A stretch of DNA of 15,344 bases from Bacillota bacterium (lineage in GTDB: Bacteria; Bacillota; Clostridia; Acetivibrionales; DTU013), in contig JAEYRF010000061.1 in assembly GCA_023409615.1 (NCBI GenBank), positions 1 through 15,344 on the forward strand, in the 5' to 3' direction. Shown here piece by piece: positions 7,140 to 13,366 of the stretch. The first letter of the stretch is position 1. Every line of letters begins with the position of its first letter. The notes below the pieces were generated by a model. The model had not been told where the DNA came from. It worked only from the letters and a program-made list of their open reading frames with translations, and searched no databases. The translations under genes were made by a program, and so were the position numbers.

Positions 7140-8159
7140 TTGAAGAATATAAAGCTCATTATTAAGTTATATTGTATTATATGGTTCCTGCTGGCCTTTC
7201 TATTCATTACAGGATGCGGAAAAAACAGTGGAAATGAGCAAGAGGATGCCAAATTCCAGGCTCTCAAGCAAACCCAGAAACAGGAAAAGGAATCAGAAAA
7301 ACTGAAAGCGATTGAAGATGATATAGAGGCATTGTTTGAAGTGCTTGGTGGCCCCAGCACTAAAACAGCAGAATCCGGCAGTGAAAAGAACAATGAAAAG
7401 CAAAATCAACAGGCCACCGGAGATCAGGAGAAATCAAAGCAGCCAGATGAAGGACAAAAGTCCAATCAGCAGCAAAGTGATCAAGAGCAAGGTACAAAGG
7501 ATGGACAGCAAGATGGTCAGCAGCAGGGCACAAAGGATGAACAACAAGGTGAGCAAAAAAAGGAAGAACAGGACAGTCAACAGCATGCTCAGAAAGCTCA
7601 GCAAGCTCAACAATCTCAGCAGGCTCCTGATAAGTGGTCCAAAGCTGATAAACTAATTCAGGAACTGCATTACAAGTGGAATGATTTAATTCCCGACTTA
7701 TCAAAAAAGAATGCAGATATAAAGCTGATTGATAATTTTGATAACGCACTTAATAAACTGACTACAATCATGACAACTAAGGACATGGAAAAGGTGCTGA
7801 CTTCCGCCAACACCCTGTATTCACATATACCTGACCTGTTTTCACTCTATCGCATCAAGTTGTCTCCCGAGGCTAAAAGGATGATCTATTATACACGCAA
7901 TATAATACTTGAAGCAACAAAGAACAACTGGGAACAGGCCTCAAAGGACATTGATGCGATCGAGAAATCCTGGTCGCTGTTTCGTAATACATTGGAAAGT
8001 GAACAGAAAGAAACTGGCGATAAGTTGAACTTCTCAATTTATGAGCTTAAAAAAGTCACTGTTGAAAAAAATAAGCAACTGACCGATATTAAAGGGAAAA
8101 TCGTATTAAGTAATATCAAGGACCTGCAAAAATCAATAGAGGAAAAAAGCAAGTCATAA
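7140..8159 (+). CDS. Lipoprotein with Gln/Lys/Glu-rich linker
   Basis: A 339-residue predicted membrane-anchored lipoprotein of unknown role. A hydrophobic N-terminus (residues 5-24) ends in the lipobox FITGC, with C26 as the lipidated cysteine. Residues ~36-66 look helical, residues ~75-165 are a low-complexity linker rich in Gln, Lys, Glu and Asp that includes a 12-residue tandem repeat (QGTKDGQQDGQQ, QGTKDEQQGEQK), and residues ~166-339 form a mostly helical domain that is probably extracytoplasmic. The start is TTG, supported by GGAGG at 7127-7131, 8 bases upstream. The linker could span the cell wall. It diverges from the 101-residue gene and ends 7 bases from the convergent ATPase gene. 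I recognise no family for the C-terminal domain. Confidence 0.82.
   Translation: MKNIKLIIKLYCIIWFLLAFLFITGCGKNSGNEQEDAKFQALKQTQKQEKESEKLKAIEDDIEALFEVLGGPSTKTAESGSEKNNEKQNQQATGDQEKSKQPDEGQKSNQQQSDQEQGTKDGQQDGQQQGTKDEQQGEQKKEEQDSQQHAQKAQQAQQSQQAPDKWSKADKLIQELHYKWNDLIPDLSKKNADIKLIDNFDNALNKLTTIMTTKDMEKVLTSANTLYSHIPDLFSLYRIKLSPEAKRMIYYTRNIILEATKNNWEQASKDIDAIEKSWSLFRNTLESEQKETGDKLNFSIYELKKVTVEKNKQLTDIKGKIVLSNIKDLQKSIEEKSKS
7487..7558 (+). repeat. Two-copy 36-base tandem repeat in the lipoprotein linker
   Basis: Copies begin at 7487 and 7523 with a period of 36 bases. Both contain ACAAAGGATG followed by CAAG-type Gln codons and encode QGTKD-x-QQ units. The copies differ mostly by single A/G or C/T changes, so the duplication is diverged but recent enough to read. 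Confidence 0.65.
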
Positions 8160-8166
8160 AAAGCAC

Positions 8167-8574
8167 TTAAATGTATTGCTTTAGGAACTCAGGCATGTCC
8201 GCCTCATCACCATGGAGCGTGATAAGAAAATTGACATTGAAATTTTTATCAATAGTACTGAGATTTTTGAAAAAGTTTTCAAGTTCAGAAACGCTAACTT
8301 TTGTAATAAAATTTAACCTGTCAATGAATATTCCTTCGATATCATAGTTCTGAGATAGTATCCCAAATATAAAACCTGAGAAGCCTTCGCTGCCCATAGC
8401 CGGAAACTCGGATACATTCACGAACCTCACCTGATGCTTCAGATCGTAAATGAGCTGTTCGCTGTCATCAATAAAAACTACTGAACCTTTGGCATTTTTG
8501 ACCATTTTATTTGCTTCTTCAATGAGTATCTTTGTCTTACCCATTCCCTTTGGTCCGTATATTACCTTTATCAT
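8167..8574 (-). CDS. Small P-loop ATPase-like protein
   Basis: A 135-residue protein starting MIKVIYGPKGMGKTK, whose Walker A motif GPKGMGKT lies at residues 7-14. A Walker B-like hydrophobic strand ending in aspartate follows (SVVFIDD, and later IEGIFIDRL). It ends soon after a LITLHGD strand, so it is a minimal nucleoside-triphosphate-binding fold with no added domain. Proteins of this kind are often labelled PilT-like or simply ATP-binding; I see no proof of either role. Its gene is 52 bases downstream of the double-OB SSB-like gene on the same strand, with a strong hairpin between. The ribosome site (AAAGGA, 11 bases off) is weakly placed. Activity is inferred from the motif only. Confidence 0.8.
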   Translation of the reverse strand: MIKVIYGPKGMGKTKILIEEANKMVKNAKGSVVFIDDSEQLIYDLKHQVRFVNVSEFPAMGSEGFSGFIFGILSQNYDIEGIFIDRLNFITKVSVSELENFFKNLSTIDKNFNVNFLITLHGDEADMPEFLKQYI

Positions 8575-8598
8575 TTGACATCACATCCTTTAAGAGTA

Positions 8599-8620
8599 AG
8601 GCCGGATTAATCTCCGGCCT
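8599..8620 (-). other. Strong hairpin between the SSB-like and ATPase genes
   Basis: AGGCCGGA and TCCGGCCT form a perfect 8-pair GC-rich stem with a 6-base loop, starting 6 bases after the stop of the upstream gene. No T-run follows on the minus strand, so a simple terminator is unlikely. Attenuation, mRNA protection or an RNase-processing boundary would fit. Confidence 0.55.
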
Positions 8621-8626
8621 CCTGAT

Positions 8627-9307
8627 TTATTCATTATCTATAGAATTATCATCCTGGTCAATGCCTTCATTTTCCTGATCTCTGCCTGCGTTTTCCATCT
8701 TTGAAATGGAAATTTCATAAGCTACTTTATTAAGAATATCTCCAGTTTCGAACTTTTTCTGATATGTCCTGCTTTGTATCCTACCCCACACCTTGATATT
8801 ATCTCCTACAGTCAATCTTTCGGAGAATCTGGCGTTTCTTCCCCATGCGATGCATGGAATATAGTCAGATTTATTGTACGGTCGGTTCACTGCAAGCAGA
8901 ATATCTGTGATTTCTCTTCCAAAGGGTGTCGTCCTGTAAATTGGTTTTTTACAGATAAATCCATTCAGATAGATTTGATTTGGATTTTTAATCTTTTTCT
9001 CATCTTCTAAAAATGTGATGTCTCTGGCAAAAACCGTCAGTAATAATCGATTACCCTCATTATTGTAGCTGTTGTATGATCGAAACTGGCCTTCTACCTC
9101 GATAACCGTCCCTATTTCCAGTTTGTCTCTACTGGCAAGCCTTTCAGATATGGTAACTGGTATTTTATCACTGCTGTCACTGAGCCTTGGTACATCAAGC
9201 ATAAAATAGTAAAAACCTTCACCGTACACTTCATGGCTGAACTCAACGTTTGATACCACTTTCCCGGAAATAGTCGCCATATTATTCTCTATAATGTTTC
9301 CGACCAT
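8627..9307 (-). CDS. Single-stranded DNA-binding-like protein with two OB folds
   Basis: A 226-residue protein. Residues ~107-203 are a clear SSB-type OB fold, with NQIYLNGFICKKPIYRTTPFG, then LAVNRPY, then YIPCIAWGRNARF and VWGRIQSRTY, all in the order seen in bacterial SSB. Residues ~10-100 look like a second, more divergent OB fold (VEVEGQFRSYN, RLLLTVFARDI). The tail (205-226) is acidic but lacks the DDDIPF-type end by which SSB recruits partners. A normal SSB has one OB fold and ~150-170 residues, so this is probably a paralogue, not the replication SSB. The start at 9307 has GGGGG only 4 bases upstream and AGGAG 12 bases upstream; no ribosome site is seen before the in-frame ATG at 9280. 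The ATPase gene follows. Confidence 0.85.
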   Translation of the reverse strand: MVGNIIENNMATISGKVVSNVEFSHEVYGEGFYYFMLDVPRLSDSSDKIPVTISERLASRDKLEIGTVIEVEGQFRSYNSYNNEGNRLLLTVFARDITFLEDEKKIKNPNQIYLNGFICKKPIYRTTPFGREITDILLAVNRPYNKSDYIPCIAWGRNARFSERLTVGDNIKVWGRIQSRTYQKKFETGDILNKVAYEISISKMENAGRDQENEGIDQDDNSIDNE

Positions 9308-9499
9308 CCGACCCCCACTCTCCTCTCAAGGTTCATCTGTATATCAACTGTCTTTTTCTAATGTATGTTTATTCGAGAATGGCCTGTTTTAGAATTAAAA
9401 GTATTCTATCAACATTAGCGCTCTTATCTAATATATAAAATAAATAACGTAGGTTCAGTCACTATTCTTATATATTATATTACATATTTCTCAACTTGC

Positions 9500-9528
9500 A
9501 AATGCCAGAATCAAATTTTGGCATTTTT
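9500..9528 (-). terminator. Possible terminator of the deacetylase/Mur-like unit
   Basis: AAATGCCA and TGGCATTT make an 8-pair stem with an 11-base loop, 20 bases beyond the stop at 9548. On the minus strand only TTT follows; on the plus strand the stem runs into five T. It may act weakly in either direction. The rest of the gap (9308-9499) is AT-rich with no gene or convincing promoter. Confidence 0.45.
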
Positions 9529-9547
9529 GCGGCCAATATTGAAGATA

Positions 9548-10195
9548 TTAATGTAAACTATTCAAATCAATTCCATTTACAATGGCAAATGACGCTGCTG
9601 CAAGAACATTATGACTATCAAACTCTCCGGCATCCAGATTAAGTTTATATTCCTGCGGCTCAATTATTTCTCCGCCTCTGGTTGGAATTGATCGTTGCAG
9701 ACAGCAAATGAAACCTTCTTTCGACATCGAATCACCTATGCTCGATGTGGTGACACTTGCTTTTGTATTGAATCCATATGTTATGAACCTATGTTTCATT
9801 CCCTGCAGAAGACGGATCAGTTCACCATCGTCCACATTAACGATTGCCACGCTCTTCTCAGCCATCAGGGAGAAAACACGTTCCAACTTATTTGTATAAT
9901 CTGTTTTTTCCAGATCCATATTGTTTTCAGTTTTATCCGTATAAATTAAAATATCAAACTGCATTTCGTCGGATAAGAACCTGTCAATATCGGCAAGTTC
10001 TGTCTTGAGAAGCAGCAGATCTACATTATTCTTCTTTAGCTCACGAATATATTCTTTTATCCGTGTGCTGTCCAGATTAAGCATACCAGCTGAATCAATA
10101 ACACTTACCTTCTCCCCGCTGGATGCAAGTATCAAACTTATAATGTTTGCGATTTGCAATTTACCTTCACTGCCAAGTATTCCTACAATAAGCAT
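9548..10195 (-). CDS. Short Mur-ligase-like protein with degenerate P-loop
   Basis: A 215-residue protein resembling only the central ATP-binding domain of Mur ligases such as MurE. It opens with VGILGSEGKLQ, aligned with the family's GTNGKTT P-loop but missing its threonines and asparagine. FDILIYTDKTENNMDLE then stands where MurE has FTNLxxDHLDYH, AIVNVDDGELIRLL and ITYGF follow in order, and the end (AGEFDSHNVLAAASFAI) matches the Gx-F-N-x2-NxLAAxAAA motif. The C-terminal ligase domain and UDP-sugar domain are absent; normal Mur ligases have ~450-500 residues. Catalysis is unlikely; a binding or regulatory role, or decay, is possible. GGGG lies 8 bases before the ATG. It follows the deacetylase gene by 55 bases, which suggests a cell-wall operon. 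Confidence 0.75.
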   Translation of the reverse strand: MLIVGILGSEGKLQIANIISLILASSGEKVSVIDSAGMLNLDSTRIKEYIRELKKNNVDLLLLKTELADIDRFLSDEMQFDILIYTDKTENNMDLEKTDYTNKLERVFSLMAEKSVAIVNVDDGELIRLLQGMKHRFITYGFNTKASVTTSSIGDSMSKEGFICCLQRSIPTRGGEIIEPQEYKLNLDAGEFDSHNVLAAASFAIVNGIDLNSLH

Positions 10196-10250
10196 CTATA
10201 CAACCCCATCGTTTTATTGACTATGATTATGATGCACGTTTTGACTGTTT

Positions 10251-11021
10251 TTATGTGTCGCCTTTCTGGCGCCCTTCACTGTCGATGTGGTAGTTTTTAC
10301 GGAGTATGAGTTCCGATACCGGCACTAATATGTAGTTATCATTTTGAAGTTCTGAAATAATTGATGGCAAAAGCTTGGCAGTATGAGGTGTGTCATTATG
10401 GAAAAGGAGGATTGAACCGGACTTTATCTTTGATCGCACCCTCTGTAGTATTTCATCCAAACCTATCCCCGGCTTCCAATCCAGCGAATCAACATCCCAT
10501 TGAATTGTAAAATAATCCAACCGGCGTGCTTCTTCGAGCACGGCATTATTGTAATCACCATATGGTGCCCTGAACAATTCGCATTCATTCCCGGTGAGTT
10601 TTTCAAGAAGATCACCACACTGGGCAATTTCGCTATTAATTTTTTCCCGTCCGATTGATCCCATTCTAAAATGGTTGAGTGAGTGATTTCCTATGTCATG
10701 GCCATCCTGAGCGATCAGTCTTACAGTATCAGGATTCTTTTCCGCCCATGTACCCACTATAAAAAAGGTAGCCCTGACATTGGCCTTTTTTAATGTATTC
10801 AGTATGTCGGGGATATCATCTGCTCCCCATGCACAGTCAAATGTGATGGAGACTTTTTTATCCGGCACATCAACACTATAGATAGGTATCTGGCGTTGCT
10901 GCGAAAACACAGTAAGCGCTCCCTGTTCCCTAAATAACAATCCATAGAAAACAAGGAGCGACAATGTGAGTACTAATAAGCAGATTAATAACTTTCTGCC
11001 ACTTAAAACATATAATTTCAT
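10251..11021 (-). CDS. PdaB-like polysaccharide deacetylase, membrane anchored
   Basis: A 256-residue protein with one N-terminal membrane anchor (~residues 11-30) and a NodB-homology domain outside the cell. Motifs in order: TFDCAWGADD (60-69), GNHSLNH with H113 and H117, FRAPYGDYN with R151, WDVDSLDW (175-182) and LLFHND with H208. The TFDxxWG form is like PdaB/YlxY-type sporulation deacetylases. D62 is the expected base; the second aspartate of the classical TFDD motif is Cys63, so metal binding may use D68 or D69. The likely job is removal of acetyl groups from peptidoglycan sugars. The ATG at 11021 has GGGGG 4 bases upstream; an in-frame TTG at 11045 with AGGA 6 bases before it is a real alternative. 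Confidence 0.88.
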   Translation of the reverse strand: MKLYVLSGRKLLICLLVLTLSLLVFYGLLFREQGALTVFSQQRQIPIYSVDVPDKKVSITFDCAWGADDIPDILNTLKKANVRATFFIVGTWAEKNPDTVRLIAQDGHDIGNHSLNHFRMGSIGREKINSEIAQCGDLLEKLTGNECELFRAPYGDYNNAVLEEARRLDYFTIQWDVDSLDWKPGIGLDEILQRVRSKIKSGSILLFHNDTPHTAKLLPSIISELQNDNYILVPVSELILRKNYHIDSEGRQKGDT

Positions 11022-11125
11022 ATTACCCCCGCCGGAACAAACCAATAATAATCCTGTACTATATTATTGTGAATCCCGTCGGGATATGCCTGATGAACAG
11101 GTTTTAATAAGATGTACAGTCCTTC

Positions 11126-11641
11126 TCAAACGTTAAGGCCCGGAGCCGGAGTATATATTCTTGCAGCGAACTCAGTGTCAAGCATGAGTATGCCTTTGCC
11201 ATCATTTTCAACACGTTCGAATCTTCTGATATTATTCTCTGCATTCTCTTCTTCCTCTACCTGCTCGTCAATAAACCATTTGAGGAAGGAGTCGGTCTTA
11301 TAATCTTTCTCAAGTTGTGCATTCTCAACTATATTATTAATTGAATTTGTGACAAACTGTTCATGTGCCAGTGAAGCCTCCAGCGCTTCCATAATAGAAG
11401 CAAACTCTACCTTTGGACCCTCTATTGGCATTAGCTTTACTCTGCCATTGACACGGTTGATAAATTCAAAGAAGAGCAATGCGTGATCTCTCTCCTCTTG
11501 AGCCTGAACTCTGAACCAATGAGCAAAACCAGGTAAATTGATTGATTCAAAATATGCTTCAATTGAAAGATAAAGGTACCCGGAAAAAAGCTCCTTGTTC
11601 AATTGGTCATTTAGTAGATTTTCTAGTTTTTCGCTAATCAT
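11126..11641 (-). CDS. ftnA: Ferritin (iron storage, non-haem)
   Basis: A 171-residue bacterial ferritin of the FtnA type, which forms 24-subunit shells that oxidise and store iron in the cytosol. The ferroxidase residues are in place: E17, E50, H53 and E94, with Q127 and E130/E131 for the third iron site, and Y24 near the centre. The tail GILMLDTEFAARIYTPAP is close to that of other clostridial ferritins. A strong AGGAGG lies 8 bases before the ATG. It stands alone between htrA (with a terminator between) and the deacetylase gene. I see no clear Fur or PerR box in the AT-rich upstream region. Whether it is peroxide- or iron-controlled cannot be told. Confidence 0.96.
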   Translation of the reverse strand: MISEKLENLLNDQLNKELFSGYLYLSIEAYFESINLPGFAHWFRVQAQEERDHALLFFEFINRVNGRVKLMPIEGPKVEFASIMEALEASLAHEQFVTNSINNIVENAQLEKDYKTDSFLKWFIDEQVEEEENAENNIRRFERVENDGKGILMLDTEFAARIYTPAPGLNV

Positions 11642-11752
11642 TGATAAAACCTCCTGTTTTTTGTGATTAATATAAATATACCCAAGTTAAACCCTTCTAA
11701 AAAATTTTTATTAATATTTTTTAAACTTCAACGTAATTTACAATTTTGCAAT

Positions 11753-11784
11753 ATCAAAAAGCAGCCTGTTGGCTGCTTTTTGAT
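11753..11784 (-). terminator. Strong terminator after htrA
   Basis: A perfect 14-pair stem, ATCAAAAAGCAGCC with GGCTGCTTTTTGAT, closed by a 4-base loop (AACA on the minus strand) and containing a five-T run. It starts 20 bases after the htrA stop. Its symmetry would let it work on either strand; it also separates htrA from ferritin. Confidence 0.93.
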
Positions 11785-11804
11785 TTCTACTCTATGGTGG
11801 GGTA

Positions 11805-13232
11805 TTATTCAATATATTTCTCTTCCTCAAGTACAACTGTCAGTGAAAGTGTCTCACCATCTCTATAAACCTTTACAATTATTTCATCTCCAGGTTTATG
11901 AGTATTCTTCTGATCCTCCAGTTCCTTGAACGCAGTAACTTTCTTGCCGTCGAATTCTGTTATAATGTCTCCTGCATGAATCTCCGCCTTATATGCTGCT
12001 GTCAGAGGCTCTACACTGTATACAAGAAGTCCGAAAGGCACCTTGTACATATCAGCTCTCTCCTTGGTAAATGTCTGGTCAATATAAACCCCAAGTTTCG
12101 GTCTGCCTTTTACGTATTTAAAGCTTATTAGGCTCTCCGCTATTTCATTTGCTTCATTGATCGGTATTGCAAACCCGATCCCTTCAACATCAGTCGCTGA
12201 GATTTTTACCGTGTTGATGCCGATGACCTGGCCCTGTGAATTTACCAAAGCGCCGCCGCTATTACCTGGATTTATTGCAGCATCTGTTTGTATTAATGTG
12301 AAATCGCGTCCGTTATCTAGCTGCAGTGTTCTATCTATTCCACTCACGATACCTGCTGTGACCGATCCCATGTATTCCAGTCCGCCCGGATTTCCTATAG
12401 CCACTGCCAACTCGCCGACCTTTACCTTGCTAGAGTCACCCAGTTCGGCTGCCGGTAAATTTGCTGCATCAATTTTTAAAACTGCGATATCTGTCTTGTC
12501 ATCTCTTCCAACTATTGAAGCTGTATACAGCTTCTCAGTATTTCCCGGTAAAACAACTTGAATGTTTGAGCCTTCACTAAGCTTGTTGCTGTTTTGCATA
12601 AGTGCGTCCTGTACTACATGATTGTTCGTGATAATATATCCATCTTCCCTTATAATGATTCCGGAGCCATATCCCACATTCTCTTGCCCCATATCGAAGA
12701 AAAAGCCGCTGTTCTGACCCTTTACGGTAATCTGAACGCCAACTATGGAAGGGCTTACCTTCTCGGCGATGGCTTCAACAGGAGAGGTGGACTGTGTAAT
12801 TTCGACCTTCTTATATACTCCGTTGTCCCCGCTTGAAACCTGAGTTGCCTGCTCTGTAATACCAAGCCAGCCATTCACAGTCGGTTTTATTACCGGTGCA
12901 AGAAATGTCGTTGCTGCAAACATCAGACATGCACCTAAAATAGAACTAAGCACTGCTACAAAAACAAGGTGGCCTGCACCGATCTTTTTGGTCTTTGATT
13001 TTTTTATGTTTTCTGTGTAGTACGGCTGGCTTTTTTGCTGCTGTACACCGGCAGCATGCTGCTCCTGCCATGCAGGCTGCTGTTGAACTGCTGCTGCAGG
13101 CTGCTCTGCTGCTTTAGGCTGCTCTGCTGCTATCGGTTGCTCTGCTGCACCCGGCGTAACTGCATCTTCAAACGCTTTGTTTACATTGTCACTATTACCT
13201 GTATTCATGTTTCCATTATTAAACTCATCCAT
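11805..13232 (-). CDS. htrA: HtrA/DegP-type S1C serine protease with PDZ domain
   Basis: A 475-residue membrane-anchored quality-control protease. Residues 1-86 are a cytosolic tail rich in Ala, Gln and Pro with a threefold AAEQP-x repeat (29-46). A membrane segment lies at ~88-112. The trypsin-like domain (~155-370) has the triad H205 (ITNNHVV), D248 (DKTDIAVLK) and S325 in GNSGG. One PDZ domain follows (~378-470), containing LVYSVEPLTAAYKAEIHAGDIITEFDG. The role is degradation or refolding of misfolded exported proteins on the outer face of the membrane. AGGAGG lies 8 bases before the ATG. It follows a two-component pair and has a PhoP-box-like repeat upstream, so it is a probable target of that pair, as CssRS controls htrA in Bacillus. 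A strong terminator follows. Confidence 0.96.
   Translation of the reverse strand: MDEFNNGNMNTGNSDNVNKAFEDAVTPGAAEQPIAAEQPKAAEQPAAAVQQQPAWQEQHAAGVQQQKSQPYYTENIKKSKTKKIGAGHLVFVAVLSSILGACLMFAATTFLAPVIKPTVNGWLGITEQATQVSSGDNGVYKKVEITQSTSPVEAIAEKVSPSIVGVQITVKGQNSGFFFDMGQENVGYGSGIIIREDGYIITNNHVVQDALMQNSNKLSEGSNIQVVLPGNTEKLYTASIVGRDDKTDIAVLKIDAANLPAAELGDSSKVKVGELAVAIGNPGGLEYMGSVTAGIVSGIDRTLQLDNGRDFTLIQTDAAINPGNSGGALVNSQGQVIGINTVKISATDVEGIGFAIPINEANEIAESLISFKYVKGRPKLGVYIDQTFTKERADMYKVPFGLLVYSVEPLTAAYKAEIHAGDIITEFDGKKVTAFKELEDQKNTHKPGDEIIVKVYRDGETLSLTVVLEEEKYIE
13095..13148 (-). repeat. Three 18-base repeats in the htrA N-terminal tail
   Basis: Codons 29-46 encode AAEQPI, AAEQPK, AAEQPA. The DNA repeats share CTGCTCTGCTGC on the plus strand with few changes, which suggests expansion by slippage. 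The tail is predicted cytosolic and disordered. Confidence 0.7.
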
Positions 13233-13304
13233 ATATACAACCTCCTGTCACAAATCGTTATTATGTTATTCATCATCAATCTGTTCTACTTATCTTATAC
13301 CATT

Positions 13305-13310
13305 ATTATA
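13305..13310 (-). promoter_or_regulatory. Likely -10 element of htrA
   Basis: A perfect TATAAT on the minus strand, giving a start near 13298 and a leader of about 65 bases. There is no good -35; the position is taken by the direct repeat at 13331-13347, which suggests activator dependence. Confidence 0.5.
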
Positions 13311-13330
13311 AAGAACCAATTTGAAAAAAC

Positions 13331-13347
13331 TGTGAATAAACTGTTAA
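13331..13347 (-). promoter_or_regulatory. PhoP-box-like direct repeat upstream of htrA
   Basis: On the minus strand TTAACA, 5 bases, TTCACA, so two hexamers repeat with an 11-base period. This fits the TT(A/T/C)ACA direct-repeat pattern bound by Bacillus PhoP and the general spacing for OmpR-family dimers. It ends 20 bases before the -10, a usual place for an activator. The adjacent response regulator is the obvious candidate ligand. Confidence 0.5.
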
Positions 13348-13366
13348 CTTCACCTTGACTACAGAA

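Noticed and set aside
7360..7749. A 129-codon open frame on the minus strand opposite the lipoprotein linker
   Set aside because: It is a by-product of the repetitive Gln/Lys codons of the lipoprotein gene; no start signal and no sensible protein.
8160..8182. AAAGCA/TGCTTT hairpin between the convergent lipoprotein and ATPase genes as a terminator
   Set aside because: Only six mostly A-T pairs, an 11-base loop and no T-run; it also overlaps the end of the ATPase gene.
9308..9499. A promoter or small RNA in the gap upstream of the SSB-like gene
   Set aside because: Several TATATT-like -10 candidates exist, but none has a convincing -35 at the right distance, and I see no conserved-looking structure or coding frame.
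11642..11752. Fur or PerR box upstream of ferritin
   Set aside because: The region has AT-rich near-palindromes such as TATATTTATATT, but none fits either consensus well enough to call.
13035..13358. A 107-codon plus-strand frame over the htrA start
   Set aside because: Its Leu/Cys repeats are the reverse reading of the Ala/Gln tail repeats of HtrA, and there is no ribosome site.
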